Below, piece after piece: positions 44,438 to 54,266 of a stretch of DNA of 64,000 bases. Below the pieces are notes generated by a model that saw nothing but the letters and a program-made list of their open reading frames with translations, was not told the DNA's origin and did not search any database. The stretch is from contig NZ_JABWMJ010000001.1 in NCBI RefSeq assembly GCF_013366375.1, forward strand, positions 496,001 to 560,000, in the 5' to 3' direction. The stretch's first letter is position 1. Every line of letters starts with the position of its first letter. The DNA is from Rhizobacter koreensis. Lineage in GTDB: Bacteria > Pseudomonadota > Gammaproteobacteria > Burkholderiales > Burkholderiaceae_C. The position numbers and the translations under genes are program-made.

Positions 44438-47400
44438 ATGACTTCGAACCCGCCGGTGACTGACGATCGGCCGCCGAGCCGGCGGGCGGCGACCGGGTGG
44501 GCGGCGCCGCTGCGCCGGCTGGCCCGCTTCGGTGCCGGGTTGGGGGCTGCGCTGATCGGCCTGCTGGCGCTGGCCTGGCTGGCGCTGCACTGGCTGATTC
44601 TGCCGCACATCGACGAGTGGCGTCCCGAGCTGGAGCAGCGCGCCAGCCGGGCGCTCGGCGTGCCGGTGCGCATCGGCTCGATCAGCGTCCGTTCGAGCGG
44701 CTGGATGCCGAGCGTCGCGGTCGGCAACGTGGAACTCCTTGACGCCGAGCGGCGCGTGGCGCTGCGCCTGCCGAGCGTCCTGGCGACGCTCTCGCCGCGC
44801 TCGCTGCTGAGCCTCGAGCTGCGCCTCGAGCAGCTGCTGGTCGATGGCGCCGAGCTCGACGTGCGGCGCCTTCCCGACGGTCGCATCGCAGTCGCCGGCC
44901 TCGCGCTCGGCGGCGACGACGCGGGTGGCGGCGACGACGGCACGCTCGACTGGTTCTTCCGTCAGCGCGAGTTCGTGATCCGCGGCGGCACGCTGCGCTG
45001 GGTCGACGAGCTGCGCGGCGCGCCACCGCTCGCGCTCAGCGACGTGCAGATCGTCGTCCGCAACGGCTTTCGTCGCCATGACGCACGCATCGACGCCACC
45101 CCGCCGGTCGAGTGGGGCGACCGTTTCACGCTGCAGGGCCGCTTCGTCGCGCCGCTGCTTGCGCGCAGCGGCGACTGGCGCCGGTGGAGCGGCACCGCGC
45201 ACCTGGCGCTGCCGCGGGCCGACGTGCGCGAGCTGCGGCGCCACGTGCAACTGCCGTTCGACCTGAGCGAAGGCAACGGCGCCCTGCGCGCCTGGCTCAC
45301 GGTCGAGCAGGGCGAGGCGCGTGCGCTCACTGCCGACGTCGCCTTGCGCGCGGTCGAGCTGCGCCTGGCGCGTGACGTCGAGCCGCTCGCGTTCGAGAAC
45401 CTCGAGGGCCGGCTCGGCATCGAGCGCAGCGGCGACCGCACCGCGGTCGAGGTGCGCCGGCTCGGCTTCGTCACCGGCGACGGCATCCGCTGGCCGCCGG
45501 GCGACTTGAAGCTGGCGTGGCGCCAGCGCCCCGACGGCGAGGTCGAGGGCGGCGAGATCCATGCCGACCGGCTCGACATCGGCGGCATGGCGGCGATCGC
45601 CGAGCGCGTGCCGATGGGCGCCGCGCTGAGGAAGCTGCTCGCCGAGCTGCGCCCGCAGGGCCTCGTCAGCGGCGTCGACGCGACCTGGCAGGGCCCGCTC
45701 GACGCGCCGCGCCGCTACACGGTCAGCGGGCGCCTCGCGGGCCTCTCGCTCGCCGCGCATCCGGCCGCCGACCCCGAGGCGATCGGCCGGCCGGGCCTCA
45801 GCAACGCGGCGCTGCAGCTGCGCGCGACCGAAGCCGGCGGGCAGGCGCGCGTCAGCATCGTCGACGGCACCCTCGAGTTGCCGGGCGTGTTCGCCGACCC
45901 CACGCTGCGCCTCGCGCGCTTCGACAGCCAGCTCGCCTGGACCCTGGCGCCGGCCGGGGACGGCGCGCCGCCCGCGGTGATGGTTCAGATGAAGGATGCG
46001 CGCTTCGCCAACGCCGACGTCACCGGCGAGCTGAACGCGACCTGGCGCAGCGGCTCGGGCGCCGCTGCGCCGCCTGCCGGCGTGGTGCGCAAGGCGCTCG
46101 CCCGTGCGGCCGGCGTACGGGCGTCGACACCCGCGCCGGCCCCGCCCGCCGGGTCCGAGCGACCCTACCCCGGGCGCCTCGAGCTCGACGGCACGCTCAC
46201 CGATGCGGCGGCCCTGCGCACCGCACGCTACCTGCCGCTCGGCCTGCCGGCCGAGACCCGCGACTACGTCGAGCGCGCGGTGCGCGGCGGGCGGATCACG
46301 CGCGCGACGTTCCGCGTCGATGGCGACCTCGCGGAGTTCCCGTTCCGGGCCGGCCGCCCCGGCCAGCCCGGAACCGGCGAGTTCCACGTCGCGGCCCAGC
46401 TCGACGGGGTGACCCTCGCCTACGCGCCCGGCGCGCGCACGGCCGGCGGGGGACGCGCGCCCGACCCCTGGCCGGCGCTCACGCAGGCGAGCGGCGAGCT
46501 GGTCGTCGACCGGACCTCGCTCGAGGTGCGCAACGTGCGGGGACGCCTCGGCGGCGTCGATTGGACCGGCGTGCGTGCGGCGATCCCCAACGTCGGCGAG
46601 CACGCGGTGGTCAGCATCGACGGCAGCGGACGCGGCGCGCTCGCCGAGATGCTGCAGTTCCTGCGCGCCAGCCCGGTCGGCGGCTGGACCGGCCACGCGC
46701 TTGCCAACGCCAGCGCGACCGGCAACGCCGAGATGAAGCTCGCGCTCGCGATTCCGCTCGACGAGAGCGCCGAGAGCAGTGTCAAGGGCAGTCTTGCGCT
46801 CGCCGGCAACGACGTGCGGATCACGCCCGGCACACCGTTGCTGGGCAGCGCCAGGGGCCGGGTCGACTTCACGCACAAGGGCTTCAGCGTGATCGGCGCG
46901 AGCGCGCGCATGCTCGGCGGCGAGGTGACGTTCGACGGCGGCTCGGCGGGCCCCGACACCCAGCGCTTCAACGGCCAGGGCACGTTCAGCGCCGATGCGC
47001 TGCGGCGCGCCGGCGAGCTGGGCCTGGTCGCGCGGCTCGGCGCCTACATCAGCGGGCAGGCGGCGTACCGCGCGAGCCTCTCGTTCGTGAAAGGCATGCC
47101 GCAGTTCACCCTCACGAGCAACCTCGCCGGGCTGGCGGTCGACCTGCCGTACCCACTCGGCAAGGCGGCCGCGACGCCGCTGCCGTTCCGCTATCAGACC
47201 GCGCTCGAGGCCGATTCGCTGGCGGCCGGCCGCACGCCGCTCGAGACGCTGCAGATCGACGCCGGCAGCGTGCTGCGCGCGCGTTACCTCCGCGAAGCGA
47301 GCGGCGACGAGCCGCGCATCCTGCGCGGCGACCTGCGCGTGACCGACGGCCTCTCGTCGGGCGCGCCGCCGGCACCGGCGCTCGCCGGCGTCGCGGCCGG

Positions 47401-48739
47401 TGCGAACAGCGCGCTGATCGAGCTGCGCCAGGTCGACGTGGACGCCTGGGAGCGCGTGCTCGACCGGATCGTCGCCGATCCCGCGGCATCGAGCGCGCCG
47501 GCCGAGCCGCGGCCGCGCGGCGCCGCGCGCGACCTCGGCGTCGCGCCCGAGCCGTCGGCCAGCTACCAGCCCGACGACGTCGTGATCCGCACCGGCGAGC
47601 TGAAGAGCAGCGGGCGCCGCGTCACCCGGCTCGGCGCGATGCTCGCCGAGCGCGGCGGCGTCTGGCACGCCAACGTGGTCGCCGACCAGCTCGCCGGCAG
47701 CATCGAGTACCGCACGCCGCGCCGGGTCGAGGGCGCCGGCCGCATCCACGCCCGGCTCGCCCGGCTCAGCCTGCCCAAGGACGACGTCGCCGCGGTCGAG
47801 ACGCTGGTCGACGCCAAGCCGGCGGCCGCGGCGACGAGCCTGCCGGCACTCGATGTGGTCGTCGACGCCTTCGAGCTGCGCGGGCGCTCGCTCGGTCGCC
47901 TCGAGATCGAGGCGGCCAATCGCGTCGGCGCAGGTGGCCGCGCGGCCGGCCGCGACTGGCAGCTCTCGAAGTTCAACCTGACGATGCCCGAGGCGCAGTT
48001 CGTCGCCAGCGGCACCTGGGCCGCCGGCGAGGCCGGCGCGCCGCGCCGGGTGGCGCTCGGCTTCAAGCTGGCAATCGGCGACAGCGGCGCGCTGCTCGCG
48101 CGCTTCGGCATGCCGGGCGCGATCCGCGGCGGCAAGGGCCAGCTCGCCGGCGACGTCGCCTGGGCCGGTTCGCCGCTTTCGCCCGACCTCAAGGGCATGC
48201 AGGGACAGATCAACGTCGCGATCGACTCGGGCCAGTTTCTGAAGGCGAGCCCGGGGGCGGCGCGGCTGCTCGGCGTGCTCAGCCTGCAGTCGCTGCCGCG
48301 GCGCCTGACGCTCGACTTCCGCGACCTGTTCCAGGACGGCTTCGCGTTCGACAGCGTGGTCGGCGACGTACGCATCGGCGACGGCCAGGCGACCACCAAC
48401 AACCTGCGCATGCGCGGCGCCGCCGCCGCGGTGCTGATGGAAGGCAGTGCCGATCTCGAGCGCGAGACACAGGACCTGCGCGTGGTCGTGGTGCCCGAGA
48501 TCAATGCCGGGACCGCGTCGCTCGCCTACGCGATCATCAACCCCGCGATCGGCCTCGGGACCTTCCTCGCGCAGCTGCTGCTCAGGAAGCCGCTCATCGC
48601 CGCCGGCACCCGCGAGTTCCACATCAGCGGTTCGTGGGACGATCCGAAGGTCGAGCGGGTCGAGCGCCGCCGCCCCGAGATCGCCGGGGCCAACGCCGGC
48701 CCCGAGCCGCCCTCGACCGCCGATCCGGTCGCCCGCTGA
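44438..48739 (+). CDS. yhdP: YhdP-family AsmA-like envelope protein
   Basis: A giant protein (1433 residues) with one N-terminal membrane helix (about 35-55, LIGLLALAWLALHWLILP) and a long repetitive beta-rich periplasmic region, ending with the DUF3971/AsmA-type segment GTASLAYAIINPAIGLGTF. E. coli YhdP, TamB and YdbH bridge the envelope and move phospholipids to the outer membrane. ATG 44438 is used; GTG 44429 is nine bases upstream in frame. A nitrilase-family gene follows 31 bases later. Confidence 0.92.
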   Translation: MTSNPPVTDDRPPSRRAATGWAAPLRRLARFGAGLGAALIGLLALAWLALHWLILPHIDEWRPELEQRASRALGVPVRIGSISVRSSGWMPSVAVGNVELLDAERRVALRLPSVLATLSPRSLLSLELRLEQLLVDGAELDVRRLPDGRIAVAGLALGGDDAGGGDDGTLDWFFRQREFVIRGGTLRWVDELRGAPPLALSDVQIVVRNGFRRHDARIDATPPVEWGDRFTLQGRFVAPLLARSGDWRRWSGTAHLALPRADVRELRRHVQLPFDLSEGNGALRAWLTVEQGEARALTADVALRAVELRLARDVEPLAFENLEGRLGIERSGDRTAVEVRRLGFVTGDGIRWPPGDLKLAWRQRPDGEVEGGEIHADRLDIGGMAAIAERVPMGAALRKLLAELRPQGLVSGVDATWQGPLDAPRRYTVSGRLAGLSLAAHPAADPEAIGRPGLSNAALQLRATEAGGQARVSIVDGTLELPGVFADPTLRLARFDSQLAWTLAPAGDGAPPAVMVQMKDARFANADVTGELNATWRSGSGAAAPPAGVVRKALARAAGVRASTPAPAPPAGSERPYPGRLELDGTLTDAAALRTARYLPLGLPAETRDYVERAVRGGRITRATFRVDGDLAEFPFRAGRPGQPGTGEFHVAAQLDGVTLAYAPGARTAGGGRAPDPWPALTQASGELVVDRTSLEVRNVRGRLGGVDWTGVRAAIPNVGEHAVVSIDGSGRGALAEMLQFLRASPVGGWTGHALANASATGNAEMKLALAIPLDESAESSVKGSLALAGNDVRITPGTPLLGSARGRVDFTHKGFSVIGASARMLGGEVTFDGGSAGPDTQRFNGQGTFSADALRRAGELGLVARLGAYISGQAAYRASLSFVKGMPQFTLTSNLAGLAVDLPYPLGKAAATPLPFRYQTALEADSLAAGRTPLETLQIDAGSVLRARYLREASGDEPRILRGDLRVTDGLSSGAPPAPALAGVAAGANSALIELRQVDVDAWERVLDRIVADPAASSAPAEPRPRGAARDLGVAPEPSASYQPDDVVIRTGELKSSGRRVTRLGAMLAERGGVWHANVVADQLAGSIEYRTPRRVEGAGRIHARLARLSLPKDDVAAVETLVDAKPAAAATSLPALDVVVDAFELRGRSLGRLEIEAANRVGAGGRAAGRDWQLSKFNLTMPEAQFVASGTWAAGEAGAPRRVALGFKLAIGDSGALLARFGMPGAIRGGKGQLAGDVAWAGSPLSPDLKGMQGQINVAIDSGQFLKASPGAARLLGVLSLQSLPRRLTLDFRDLFQDGFAFDSVVGDVRIGDGQATTNNLRMRGAAAAVLMEGSADLERETQDLRVVVVPEINAGTASLAYAIINPAIGLGTFLAQLLLRKPLIAAGTREFHISGSWDDPKVERVERRRPEIAGANAGPEPPSTADPVAR

Positions 48740-48770
48740 CCGCCTGCCCACCGACCAACGAGAAAAGCCG

Positions 48771-49592
48771 ATGAAGATCGCAGCCGTCCAGATGGTGTCG
48801 ACCCCCGACGTCGACCGCAACCTCGAGGCCGCGGGCCGGCTGATCGCCGAAGCCGCCCGCGCCGGCGCCAGGCTCGTCGCGCTGCCCGAGTACTTCTGCC
48901 TGATCGCGCGCAGCGACGGCGTCAAGGTCGAGATCGCCGAAGAGCCGGGCGACGGCCCGATCCAGCGCATGCTGGCGACGGCCGCGCGCGAGCACGCCAT
49001 CTGGCTGATCGGCGGCACGCTGCCGATCCGCAGCGCCGACCCGGAGCGGGTGCTGAACGCGAGCTGCGTCTACGCGCCCGACGGCCAGCTCGCCGCGCGC
49101 TACGACAAGATGCACCTGTTCCGCTTCGACAACGGTCGCGAGCGCTACGACGAGGGCCGCGTGCTGTGCGCCGGCGGCCAGCCGATCGCGTTCGATGCCG
49201 ACGGGCTGCGCGTCGGCCTCAGCGTCTGCTACGACCTGCGATTCCCGGAGCTCTACCGCTCGCTGATGCAGCCGCCGTGCGACCTCATCACGGTGCCGGC
49301 GGCGTTCACCCACACCACCGGCGCGGCCCACTGGCACACCCTGCTGCGCGCGCGGGCGATCGAGAACCAGTGCTACGTGATCGCGCCGGCCCAGGGCGGC
49401 CTGCACGAGAACGGCCGCCGCACCTATGGCCACAGCCTGATCTACGACCCGTGGGGCGAGCTGCTCGCCGAGGTTCCCGAGGGCGAGGGCGTCGCCGTCG
49501 CCGAGCTCGACCCGGCCCGCATTGCATCGGTGCGCGAGCAGCTGCCTGCGCTGACGCACCGCTTCCCGGCAGCGCTCTTCGCAGCCGGCTGA
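48771..49592 (+). CDS. Carbon-nitrogen hydrolase (Nit1-like, deaminated-glutathione amidase type)
   Basis: A nitrilase-superfamily amidase, 273 residues, with the Glu-Lys-Cys triad: Glu40 in LPEYF, Lys113 in YDKMHLFRFD and Cys153 in SVCYDLRFPELY. The TTGAAHWHTLLRARAIENQ segment is typical of the Nit1/omega-amidase branch, which repairs deaminated glutathione. The exact substrate is inferred. ATG 48771 follows GAGAAAAG. It lies directly downstream of yhdP, the usual Burkholderiales order; tldD, often next, is absent. Confidence 0.9.
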   Translation: MKIAAVQMVSTPDVDRNLEAAGRLIAEAARAGARLVALPEYFCLIARSDGVKVEIAEEPGDGPIQRMLATAAREHAIWLIGGTLPIRSADPERVLNASCVYAPDGQLAARYDKMHLFRFDNGRERYDEGRVLCAGGQPIAFDADGLRVGLSVCYDLRFPELYRSLMQPPCDLITVPAAFTHTTGAAHWHTLLRARAIENQCYVIAPAQGGLHENGRRTYGHSLIYDPWGELLAEVPEGEGVAVAELDPARIASVREQLPALTHRFPAALFAAG

Positions 49593-49802
49593 GGTCGCGG
49601 GCGCCGCGAGCCTGCCCTCCCGCGGCGTGCCTCTGCGGGTGACGGCTGCGGCGAACACGCCGGAGCGTGCGAACCGTCGCCGGGGCCTCAAGCCACGGGC
49701 GCTGGCTGGAGCGGCGCGGGCGGTCGGAGAGCGCCGCACGACAGCCGGTCCATCGCCCGCCAAGGGGGCGCGGCCAGCGTTCTTGCGCGCGATTTCCGCT
49801 GC

Positions 49803-49808
49803 TAGAGT
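49803..49808 (+). promoter_or_regulatory. Putative -10 box (TAGAGT) of the DUF2339 gene
   Basis: TAGAGT within GCTGCTAGAGTGCG, 27 bases before the GTG start. Part of the recurring GCTAGANT set. TTGCGC at 49783 is a poor -35 with short spacing. Confidence 0.35.
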
Positions 49809-49835
49809 GCGCGCACCTCAACTCCCGGAGCCGAC

Positions 49836-52694
49836 GTGGCGATCATCGTTGCGGTCATCGTCGGTGCGGTGATCGGTGGATTCACCGGCGAGTTCTTCGG
49901 GATGTGGGTCGGCGCCGCGCTGGCCTGGCTCGGCGTCCGCTCGCGCAGCCAGCAGCGCGAACTGCTCGCGCTGCGCCAGGCGCTGGCGACGATCGAGGCC
50001 GAGCTGCGGGCGTTCGCCGCGACTCGCGCGGCGGCACCGGCGGGCCTGGCGGACGCGGTCGAGCCAGCGCCGGGCGACGGCGCGCCCCTCGCGACGGCTG
50101 CTCCGGCGGCGATGCCCACGGAGTTCGGCAACGCGGCTCCGACGCTCGCGCCGGCAACACCCGCGGCGATGCCGCGTGCCGAGGCTGCATCCGCGCTGCG
50201 CGACGGCACGTCCGACGCGAATGGTCCGGCCGACGCCGCGGCCGCGCTGCCGGCGTCGCCGGCGTTGGCAGCCGGCGCCGCGGCCCCCGAAGCGGGCCCG
50301 GCGGCGCCGATCCGCACCGCTCCGCGCCGCGACTGGCTCGCACCGGTCAGGGACTGGCTGTTCGGCGGCAACACCATCGTCAAGGCCGGCGTCGCGATCC
50401 TCTTCATCGGGCTCGCCTTTCTTGCCAAGTACGCGAGCGAGAACGTGCGGGTGCCGATCGAGCTGCGGCTCGCGCTGATCGGCGGCGTGGCGGTCGCGCT
50501 GCTCGTCGTCGGCTGGCGCCTGCGCGCGCGCCGACCTGCGTACGCGCACGTGCTGCAGGGCGGCGCCATCGCGGTGCTGTACCTCACCCTCTTCGTCGCC
50601 TTCAAGTTCTACGCGGTGCTCGCGGTCGCGCCGGTGTTCGCGCTCATGGTCGCGGTGGCGGTGCTCGCCGCAGCCCTTGCCGTGCTGCAGGACGCTCGCT
50701 CGCTCGCGGTGATCGGCGCGATCGGCGGCTTCGCGGCACCGCTCCTGGTCTCCACGGGCAGCGGCAACCACGTCGCCCTCTTCAGCTACTACCTCGTGCT
50801 CGACCTCGGCATCGCCGCGGTGGCCTGGTATCGCACCTGGCGCGTGCTCAACGTGGTCGGCTTCGTCGGCACCTTCGTCGTCGCGACGGCCTGGGGTGTC
50901 CTCGCCTACGACCCGGCGCGCTATGCGAGCAGCCAGGCGTTCCTGATCGCCTTCTTCGTCCTCTTCCTCGCGATCCTGCTGATGCCGGCGCGGCGCCTGG
51001 TGGGCGCGGTGACGGCCGAGGCTGAAGGCGTCGCTGCAGCCCCGCGCAGCGACGCCTGGGTCAACGGCAGCCTTCTGTTCGGCCTGCCGACCATCGTGTT
51101 CGCGCTGCAGGTCGGGCTGGTGCGCCACATGGAGTACGGCGCGGCGATCTCGGCGCTGGTGTTGGCGGCGGTCTACGTGGGCCTGGCGAGCTGGATGCGT
51201 CGCCATCCGCGCCTGGGCCTCACGTTCGACGCGAGCCTCGCGATCGGCACCGTGTTCCTCACGCTCGTGATTCCGTTCGCGCTCGACGCGCGCAGCACCG
51301 CGGGCGCCTGGTCGCTCGAAGGCGCGGCGCTGGTCTGGCTCGGCCTGCGCCAGCGTCGCGTGCTGCCGCGCGTCTTCGGCTACGTGCTGCTGCTGATCTC
51401 GGGTCTTGCGATGCTGCATGGGCACGATCGGTACGGCGCTGCCGAGCGCGTCCTCAACGCCTACCTCTTCAATGGCCTGCTCGCCGCCGCGGCGTGCCTT
51501 GCGGCCGCGCATTTCGTGCGGCGCTTCGCCGACCGCGTGGCGAGCCGCCACGGCGAGGCGAGCGCCGAGCCGCTGCTGATCGGCCTCGCGACGCTGTGGC
51601 TGGTCGCGACCGCGCTGACCCAGATCGCCGATCTGGTGCCGGCTCGTTTGCGGCTCGCCGCACTGCTCGCGAGCGCGAGCGCGGTCGCGCTGCTCTACAC
51701 CGCGCTGCGCGTGCGCCTCGCCTGGCCGCTGATCGGCTGGCCGACGCTCGCGCACGCGCCGCTGATGCTGCTCGCGCTCGCCGTCGGAACCGTCGTCGTC
51801 GAGAGCCCGCTCGCGCGCGGCGGCTGGTGGGCCTGGCCGCTTGCGGCGCTCGCCCACCTCGGCCTGCTCCGCTTGGTGGTGCCGGCCTGGCCGCAGGTGG
51901 TCCGGCGTGCGGTGCACGCGGCGGGCGCCGTCGCGCTCGCCGGCTTCGGCGCGCTGCAGGGACGCGCCTGGAGCGCCGCGCTCGACGCCGACCTGGCGAG
52001 CGCGTGGCCGTGGCTCGGCTGGTTCGTCGTGCCGGCGGCGCTGCTGCTCTGGTTGCCGCGGCCCGGCGCCGCCCGCCTTTGGCCGGTGCGCGCCGAGCCG
52101 GTCGCCTACGCGCGCTCGGCGGCCGGCGTGATCGCCGGCGCGCTGCTGCTCTGGAGCCTCGTCGGCAACGTCGCGTCGGACGGCAGCGCGCCGCCGCTGC
52201 CGTACGTGCCGCTACTCAACCCGCTCGACATCGGCGTCGGCATCGCGCTGGCGGCGATCGCGCTCTGGCTGCGCAGCGCCGCCAGCGGTCTGCCGGCCGC
52301 CCGCGCGCTGCGCGTGACCGTGCTGCTGGTCGGCGTCGCCACGTTCGTCTGGCTCAACGCGATGCTGCTGCGCACCTTCCACCACGTCGGCGGGGTGCCG
52401 TACCGGCTCGACGCCTGGGTCGACTCGCTCGCGGTGCAGACCGGGCTCACGCTGCTCTGGGCGGCGACTGCGCTCGCCCTCATGTGGACCGCGGCGCGGC
52501 GCGCGTTGCGGCCGGCTTGGGTGGCCGGCGCGGCGCTGCTCGGCGTCGTGGTGCTCAAGCTGCTGATCGTCGATCTCTCCGGCTCCGGCACCGTGATGCG
52601 CATCGTCTCGTTCATCGGCGTCGGCGTGCTGATGCTGGTGATCGGGTACGTGGCGCCGCTGCCCTCGAAAGGGGCCGCCGATGCGGCGCGCTGA
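49836..52694 (+). CDS. DUF2339 multi-helix membrane protein
   Basis: A 952-residue integral membrane protein. It begins with a helix (AIIVAVIVGAVIGGFTG), followed by a short helical segment and an Ala/Pro linker (about 70-160). Then come many membrane helices, starting at NTIVKAGVAILFIGLAFLAKYASE, the DUF2339 hallmark. The GTG start has GGAG seven bases upstream. Its stop lies inside the DUF3999 gene (14-base overlap), a pairing known in several proteobacteria. Function is unknown; an envelope or surface-polymer role would be speculation. Confidence 0.9.
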   Translation: MAIIVAVIVGAVIGGFTGEFFGMWVGAALAWLGVRSRSQQRELLALRQALATIEAELRAFAATRAAAPAGLADAVEPAPGDGAPLATAAPAAMPTEFGNAAPTLAPATPAAMPRAEAASALRDGTSDANGPADAAAALPASPALAAGAAAPEAGPAAPIRTAPRRDWLAPVRDWLFGGNTIVKAGVAILFIGLAFLAKYASENVRVPIELRLALIGGVAVALLVVGWRLRARRPAYAHVLQGGAIAVLYLTLFVAFKFYAVLAVAPVFALMVAVAVLAAALAVLQDARSLAVIGAIGGFAAPLLVSTGSGNHVALFSYYLVLDLGIAAVAWYRTWRVLNVVGFVGTFVVATAWGVLAYDPARYASSQAFLIAFFVLFLAILLMPARRLVGAVTAEAEGVAAAPRSDAWVNGSLLFGLPTIVFALQVGLVRHMEYGAAISALVLAAVYVGLASWMRRHPRLGLTFDASLAIGTVFLTLVIPFALDARSTAGAWSLEGAALVWLGLRQRRVLPRVFGYVLLLISGLAMLHGHDRYGAAERVLNAYLFNGLLAAAACLAAAHFVRRFADRVASRHGEASAEPLLIGLATLWLVATALTQIADLVPARLRLAALLASASAVALLYTALRVRLAWPLIGWPTLAHAPLMLLALAVGTVVVESPLARGGWWAWPLAALAHLGLLRLVVPAWPQVVRRAVHAAGAVALAGFGALQGRAWSAALDADLASAWPWLGWFVVPAALLLWLPRPGAARLWPVRAEPVAYARSAAGVIAGALLLWSLVGNVASDGSAPPLPYVPLLNPLDIGVGIALAAIALWLRSAASGLPAARALRVTVLLVGVATFVWLNAMLLRTFHHVGGVPYRLDAWVDSLAVQTGLTLLWAATALALMWTAARRALRPAWVAGAALLGVVVLKLLIVDLSGSGTVMRIVSFIGVGVLMLVIGYVAPLPSKGAADAAR

Positions 52695-54126
52695 ACGACT
52701 CGCCGGCGGGCGGCGCTTCGCGGCGATCGTCGCGCTCGTGCTTGCCGGGCCTGCCGCGCCGTCCGGCGTGGACGACAGCGCGGGCTTTCGCTTCAGCGCA
52801 CCGCTCGAGGTGACCGCGCCGGCGCCGTTCGTCGAGCTCGAACTGCCGCCGTCGGCCTACGCGCGCAGCCGCCAGCCCGACCTGCGCGACCTCCGCATCG
52901 TCGACACGCGCGGCGAGCGGGTGCCGTTCGCGCTGCTGCCGACGCCGGCGCCGCACGAGGCCGAGCGCCGCCGGCCGATCACGCTCTATCCGCTGCCGGC
53001 ACGCCGCTCGGCCGCCGGCACCTGGGACGCGCCGATCGACGTCAGCGTCGACGGCGACCGTGTCCGCGTCACCCGGCACGCTGCCACCAGCGCTGCCGGC
53101 GGTGCGTCGGCCGCCAGCGCGCCGGGCGGCTGGCTGTTCGACCTCGGCGATCCGGCCGAGCGCGGGGCGCCGGCTGGCGAGGCGCCTCCGCACGCCCTGC
53201 GCGTCACCTGGCCGGGCGCGGACGAGTTCGCGGCGCCGTACAGCATCGAGACCAGTCGCGACCTGCGCACCTGGGCGCCGGCGGGCGGCGGCCAGCTGAT
53301 GGCGTTGGCGTCGGCCGGCGGCGCGCTGACCCAGCCGCTCGTCGAGCTGCCCGGCGGCAGCGCGCGCTTCGTACGGCTGGTCTGGTCGGACCCTGCAGGG
53401 GCACCCCGGCTGGGCGGCGCCGAGGCGCTGGTGCGTGCGCCCGGCGACCCGCGCGCGAGCGACGCCACCGAGCTCGTCGTCGAGCCGATCGCCGCGCCGT
53501 CCGGCGAACGCGATCCCGCGGCGGCGCGCGCGCTGCAGTTCGACCTCGGCGCGCCGCTGCCGCTGGTCGACGTCAATCTGCGGCTGGCGAGCGGCACGCG
53601 CGTCGCGCCGGTCCGCGTGCAGGGCCGCGAGCGCGTCGACGCGGCGTGGCGCGACCTCGCGCAGGGTGTGTTCTATCGCCTCGAGCGCAACGGTGCCGCG
53701 AGCGTCGCACCGGCACTGCCGGTCGGCGCGAGCGTTCGCTTCGTGCGCATCGTTCCCGACGAGCGCGCCGCCGCGCTGACTCCGGCCGCAACGCGCCTCG
53801 TCGCCCGCGCCCGGCTCGCGCACCTGGTGTTCGTGGCCGAAGGCGCCGCGCCCTATCGCCTGCTCGCCGGCTCGACCGACGCCGGTCCCGGCGCGCTGCC
53901 GCTCGCGACCCTGGTGCCGAACGCGGCCGAAGAGCGCGCCCGCTTCGGCCGGGCCCGTCTGGGCGAGTGGAGCGAAGTGACGGAGGTGGCACGCGCCGCC
54001 GACGCCGCCGCCGAACGCGCGCGCTGGCGGCCATGGCTGCTGTGGGGCGTGCTGCTGGTCGGCGTCGCCGTGCTCGCGGCGATGGTGCTGAAGCTCGTGC
54101 GCGGCAACGCGTCGCCGAGCGGCTGA
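52681..54126 (+). CDS. DUF3999 family exported protein
   Basis: A 481-residue protein with a weak N-terminal signal (RFAAIVALVLAGPAA), a beta-rich periplasmic region (FRFSAPLEVTAPAPFVELELP at the start), and one C-terminal membrane helix (about 450-472, LLWGVLLVGVAVLAAMVLKLV). Matches DUF3999. The overlap with the DUF2339 gene implies coupled translation and a shared complex. No catalytic motif is seen; function unknown. Confidence 0.88.
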   Translation: MRRAERLAGGRRFAAIVALVLAGPAAPSGVDDSAGFRFSAPLEVTAPAPFVELELPPSAYARSRQPDLRDLRIVDTRGERVPFALLPTPAPHEAERRRPITLYPLPARRSAAGTWDAPIDVSVDGDRVRVTRHAATSAAGGASAASAPGGWLFDLGDPAERGAPAGEAPPHALRVTWPGADEFAAPYSIETSRDLRTWAPAGGGQLMALASAGGALTQPLVELPGGSARFVRLVWSDPAGAPRLGGAEALVRAPGDPRASDATELVVEPIAAPSGERDPAAARALQFDLGAPLPLVDVNLRLASGTRVAPVRVQGRERVDAAWRDLAQGVFYRLERNGAASVAPALPVGASVRFVRIVPDERAAALTPAATRLVARARLAHLVFVAEGAAPYRLLAGSTDAGPGALPLATLVPNAAEERARFGRARLGEWSEVTEVARAADAAAERARWRPWLLWGVLLVGVAVLAAMVLKLVRGNASPSG

Positions 54127-54266
54127 GCGCGGACGGGCGCGGCGCGCCGCGCCGATGCCGCGGACGCTCGACGAGCGGCGTGTCGCGGCGCCTGCGACCG
54201 CACCGGCTCGGCCATGCCGCTTTCCGGCAAGCCGCGGCGGCCGGGGTGCGGCGCGGGGCCGCCGCC

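Noticed and set aside
44120..49018. A 1632-codon open frame antisense to yhdP
   Set aside because: It mirrors yhdP, has no start or domain support, and shows the typical Arg/Asp/Leu shadow composition.
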